NCBI GenBank assembly: GCA_019614645.1
Contig: JABWDB010000006.1
Coordinates: 2,108,001 to 2,172,000 of the forward strand
DNA: 64,000 nucleotides
Reading direction: 5' to 3'
Source: Stratiolaelaps scimitus
Lineage: Eukaryota; Arthropoda; Arachnida; Mesostigmata; Laelapidae
In this document: positions 61,331 to 64,000 of the stretch, in pieces
How the letters are laid out: each line of letters begins with the position of its first letter
How positions within the stretch are numbered: the first letter of the stretch is position 1
Notes under the pieces: model-generated
What the model saw: the letters and a program-made list of their open reading frames with translations, nothing else
What the model was told of the DNA's origin: nothing
Database searches by the model: none
Made by a program: the position numbers and the translations under genes

Positions 61331-61593
61331 ATAAGGATCTGGTTTACTCAGCTAGGTCAGGCAGTCCTGTTGTAGACTCCCGACTCCGAAGGGTCTCCCG
61401 ACGAGGTCCCACGTTCGGTGGAGATCTTCAGAAGTCGTCTTCGGGGGTGGTCAGCTCAGCTGGGAACCTGGGGCCCAACGAGGGATTCAGCACGCTTTCA
61501 AATCGGGACGTTGCGTCCAATGGATGGGGAAGATACTATTGTGCCCTACATCGGGGGGTATTCTCACATTACTCAAGTGAAGAACAAAGCCTG
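61331..61593 (+). CDS. Internal exon encoding the start of a PH-like domain
   Basis: The acceptor is strong (CTTCGTTTTGTTTCAG, ending at 61330) and so is the donor (CTG before GTAAGTAA at 61594). The exon is 263 bases, entering at phase 1 and leaving at phase 0, with 87 whole codons. Residues 1-49 are a Ser/Gly/Arg-rich linker. Residues 50-87, EGFSTLSNRDVASNGWGRYY then CALHRGVFSHYSSEEQSL, fit the first strands of a pleckstrin-homology domain: a GF(S/T)L strand, the W-x-RYYCxL strand, and the HY strand. Such domains bind phosphoinositides or proteins at membranes. From memory it is closest to rhotekin/anillin-type PH, which is tentative. The second half of the domain was not found before the window ends. 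Confidence 0.65.
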
Positions 61594-62200
61594 GTAAGTA
61601 ATACATGCGAAATAATATCCTACCTTTCTCTAATCGTCACCAACATCGATACAACCTTATGATGAGCATCACATTTGTACAAAGAATACATAGTATATAT
61701 ATATATATATATATATATGCTATCAGTAGTATTGTTAGATGGCCAGACCTAATGATCCGTTTCGAACAGCGATGACGCAAATGAACGAACCAGCGAGAAT
61801 CAGTTTTGCATTCATCACCGTTCGTCGCTTTCCATCCGTCGATGTTATATAATCCAACATTATGATGCACTTCTGTCAGGGATAAAAATGTTTTCGATTA
61901 ACTGCATATCATGATGATGTCTAATTTCATTCATTCGATTCAGGACAATTCGGGGCGTACACACAGATTGTCTCGAGATTGGACGACTTGCCGGTACGAT
62001 CTAATATGCTTCAGTGGCCCGCCCCCCGTCCGCCCGATGTTGCCGTTAGATTCTACAGCGCACCACGCTTAGTCGAGGAGACAAAAATCGTGCCAAGTTT
62101 TTGTGACCGCTCCAATCGAGGGGAGCCTTCAGAAACGTTTTCTCGCGCAGCGAACGTACGCGACAGTTTGTCGCTTAGCCGCGATGCCGATGATTGATCC
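61594..62200. other. Probable intron sequence after the PH exon
   Basis: A TA run lies at 61693-61718. A frame at 61979-62197 is open but does not resemble the remainder of a PH domain. Nothing else is supported. Confidence 0.5.
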
Positions 62201-62202
62201 TC

Positions 62203-62248
62203 AGTGTTTTCAAGGAGATGGCACCGATGCCATCTCCTTGAAAACACT
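62203..62248. repeat. Perfect 21-bp hairpin with 4-base loop
   Basis: The left arm 62203-62223 and right arm 62228-62248 are exact reverse complements over all 21 positions, separated only by CCGA. The arms are non-repetitive and moderately GC-rich. Such a perfect snapback could be a very recent template-switch event, a small-RNA precursor, a binding palindrome, or a library fold-back artefact. Confidence 0.97.
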
Positions 62249-62611
62249 TATAACTGGCGGCATTGGCAACTGTAGCCATTTGGTGAGATGACAGATTCGA
62301 CTGGCGTGTCGTACACGTCAACAAAAACAACGGCGAGTCGTAGAAGAGAGAAACAAAGAAAACGATAGGATTTTGTGTGGATTTTGTAGTTACTGCTGCT
62401 GCTGATGCTGCTTATGCCCGGCGTCCGCTAAAGTCATGATGGTCGCCTTCGTATCCGATCGGGCGCGTTTCAGTGAGGGATGATTTAAGTGGCCTATCGT
62501 CGTCAGAAATCAGTCAGACAGCTTGCTGCTGCTGCCAGTGGAGATTGTGCCGGTCTTGCGGTACAGCCAATATTGCTGGTTTCTTCAGCCCTTCCTGCCC
62601 GATCTCTCTAG

Positions 62612-63058
62612 ACATCTTTTAACATTGTTGGCTGCATTGCTCCAGCTGAGCTCTCTCCTCTGATCAGACACGAATCGAACTATTGTCGTAAGCTGATCGA
62701 TGTCTGTGTACTGCTGGCGTTGCTGTCACTGCCACTCTCACTGCTGCCAGAGTCACAAACGCGTTGTCACGAAGCAAGAACCACAAAAATACACCTCGCC
62801 CACATGATGTCATTCCTCAGAAGGATGAATCCGACGGGTGTTCGATTGCTTTCGGCTTTATATCTTCGAACCACTGAGGGTACCGTCTCGACACAACGGC
62901 GGATAGAACAGTCGACGGCTCGTACGACAATTACGGACTCTGTTCAGATTCACAACTTCATGTCGGCTGCAGACACCTGTCACTGCTTAATGCCTACAGC
63001 TGATTGGAACAACTCGAGTCGTAGTTGTAACACTGCATTGATTAATTATACCCGATAG
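62612..63058 (+). CDS. Candidate terminal exon, 148 codons
   Basis: A good acceptor (CTTCCTGCCCGATCTCTCTAG, where the AG is part of an in-frame TAG) is followed by 148 codons in phase 0 and a stop. Phase 0 is what the PH exon's donor needs. Residues 31-49 or so (KLIDVCVLLALLSLPLSLL) are hydrophobic, partly from CTG-rich DNA, and the rest is Thr/Arg-rich. It does not look like the rest of a PH domain, so direct joining would give a broken domain. A late or alternative terminal exon, or a chance frame, are both possible. Confidence 0.2.
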   Translation, partial: TSFNIVGCIAPAELSPLIRHESNYCRKLIDVCVLLALLSLPLSLLPESQTRCHEARTTKIHLAHMMSFLRRMNPTGVRLLSALYLRTTEGTVSTQRRIEQSTARTTITDSVQIHNFMSAADTCHCLMPTADWNNSSRSCNTALINYTR

Positions 63059-63167
63059 GAAAGTTATTATTGTTCCTAAAGAAATATATATATCCTTCTG
63101 AGTTATCGTATATGTGATAGAACTGGGTCTAGGTACGAGATCGGTATAGCGGGTAACCGATTATTCC

Positions 63168-63259
63168 TCAAGTGATAAATAGTACATTTTCCGGGCTGAC
63201 CCACAGCCACCATTTAACGTCCTCGGTACAACTGCTTTCGGCATTGCTTCAAGTGATAA
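63168..63259 (-). mobile_element. 5'-truncated SINE with 11-bp target-site duplication (copy D)
   Basis: The body (63179-63248) matches copy A: GGGCTGACC, ATTTAACGTCCTCGGTACAA, CTGCTTTCGGCATTGCTTC. The match stops exactly where the flanking duplication begins. TCAAGTGATAA occurs at 63168-63178 and again at 63249-63259. Truncation at the 5' end plus a duplication is the usual result of incomplete target-primed reverse transcription. Confidence 0.88.
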
Positions 63260-63580
63260 CACCCTTTTATCTAATATTCGATTACAGCATAATATGGTCA
63301 AAATCTAGCATTGAACGAGTTAACGAAATATCAACGCGGCGTTGGTTGTAATCGAATAATCACAGAGATGATGTGAGATCCGCTTAGAGTTAAGGGTCTG
63401 CCTTTTTCCAGTCCCACCTGAACCGTGTTTTTCAGCTCCACCACCGACATTTAAAGCGAAAATTTTGTATTGCGATACATGTCCTTTTGGACGGGTATAC
63501 GAACTTTTTGTTCAGTGAAATTATGAAATCAGTCCAAATTTCAAGGTTTTTTTTGTTAGCTAATCTTTCATTATTGATAC
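63260..63580. other. Non-coding stretch
   Basis: AT-rich sequence leading into a strong splice acceptor. No open frame of note. Confidence 0.6.
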
Positions 63581-63582
63581 AG

Positions 63583-63657
63583 GTATATACAGAAAGATTG
63601 TCAGGCAGCTCTTGAGCTGTCTTGCATTGATATTCAGGTCACAGTATTGTTTGGTCG
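63583..63657 (+). CDS. Candidate 75-nt internal exon
   Basis: A strong acceptor with branch-like GCTAAT and a pyrimidine tract ends at 63582 (TTGATACAG). The donor GTGAGC begins at 63658. In one frame it reads YIQKDCQAALELSCIDIQVT then VLFG, with matching phase 2 at both ends. A second frame is also open. The phase-0 frame required by a direct join to the PH exon has a stop, so it is not the next exon of that gene unless another exon lies between. Confidence 0.27.
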
Positions 63658-63659
63658 GT

Positions 63660-63979
63660 GAGCTTCCGAGAGCGCAATGTGGCACGTTTCCATCGATGTT
63701 CGTCGGACGTCTGAGCGAGAATGGGCGAACGAGCCTTCTGAGAGCAACACTGCATCTATGCCGCATGCGGAGTCACTAGCCGATCGGGCCCCTCCGGAAC
63801 GTGGCCGTCCACCATAGAAACGGAGCGAAGGACATTATGGTACACAGTCAATCACACCCAGACACACAAACACACACATACTCAAACCCATACCGCTGTA
63901 CCGAGGCGGACCCTCAACTTTGTTGGGCTCATGTTATTGTCGTTGTCGCTGTGGCTATTGTGGGCCCCATTTGACGACA
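63660..63979. other. No gene seen to the window end
   Basis: The minus-strand frame at 63560-63766 is open but has no domain. A CA-rich tract lies at about 63860-63880. Confidence 0.5.
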
Positions 63980-64000
63980 GCGGCGGCGGCGGCGGCGGCG
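63980..64000 (+). repeat. (GGC)n repeat at the window edge
   Basis: A GGC array runs to the last base and continues beyond the window. It may be part of a GC-rich promoter or exon further on. Confidence 0.9.

Overview
This window looks like animal nuclear DNA, most likely from an arthropod. The best guess is a low-repeat genome such as a parasitiform mite, but the species cannot be fixed from the sequence. The evidence is the absence of operon-like packing, GT-AG splice signals, tRNA-derived SINE copies with target-site duplications, very frequent (TA)n, (CT)n, (GGC)n and (CTG)n simple repeats, and insect-like core promoter words. There is no bacterial, viral or organellar signature.

The window is gene-poor. 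Most of it reads as intron or intergenic DNA. Open frames exist everywhere, but their lengths are about what chance gives, so length was not used as evidence. One segment stands out: a plus-strand internal exon at 61331-61593, with a strong acceptor, a strong GTAAGT donor, 87 open codons and the first half of a pleckstrin-homology (PH) like domain. Weaker candidates are a 52-residue single-pass membrane ORF on the minus strand (58388-58546), a signal-peptide-bearing ORF just after a good splice acceptor (24650-24886), a terminal exon with two CxxC pairs (47336-47564), a CRE-TATA-initiator promoter (43410-43488), and several short exon or small-ORF candidates flanked by splice signals.

Layout: 1-12 kb is non-coding with a GC-rich patch at 2.3-3.0 kb and a perfect 29-bp inverted repeat around a TA array at 5.5 kb. 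12-24 kb is non-coding with GC-rich islands and small-ORF candidates. 24-34 kb holds the signal-peptide ORF, hairpins near 26.6 kb, TA palindromes, and SINE copies at 28.5 and 33.8 kb. 34-43 kb is empty apart from microsatellites. 43-50 kb holds the promoter candidate, very long TA arrays, the CxxC exon candidate and a CTG/GCC-rich block. 50-57 kb holds a 166-bp inverted repeat (about 90% identical) around a 1.1-kb spacer. 57-64 kb is the most gene-like part: the membrane ORF, the PH exon, a perfect 21-bp hairpin, and SINE copies at 56.6, 60.7 and 63.2 kb.

The clearest mobile-element result is a tRNA-derived SINE family. Five copies share parts of the same tRNA-like head or body. One near-complete copy carries a 13-bp target-site duplication, and one 5'-truncated copy carries an 11-bp duplication.
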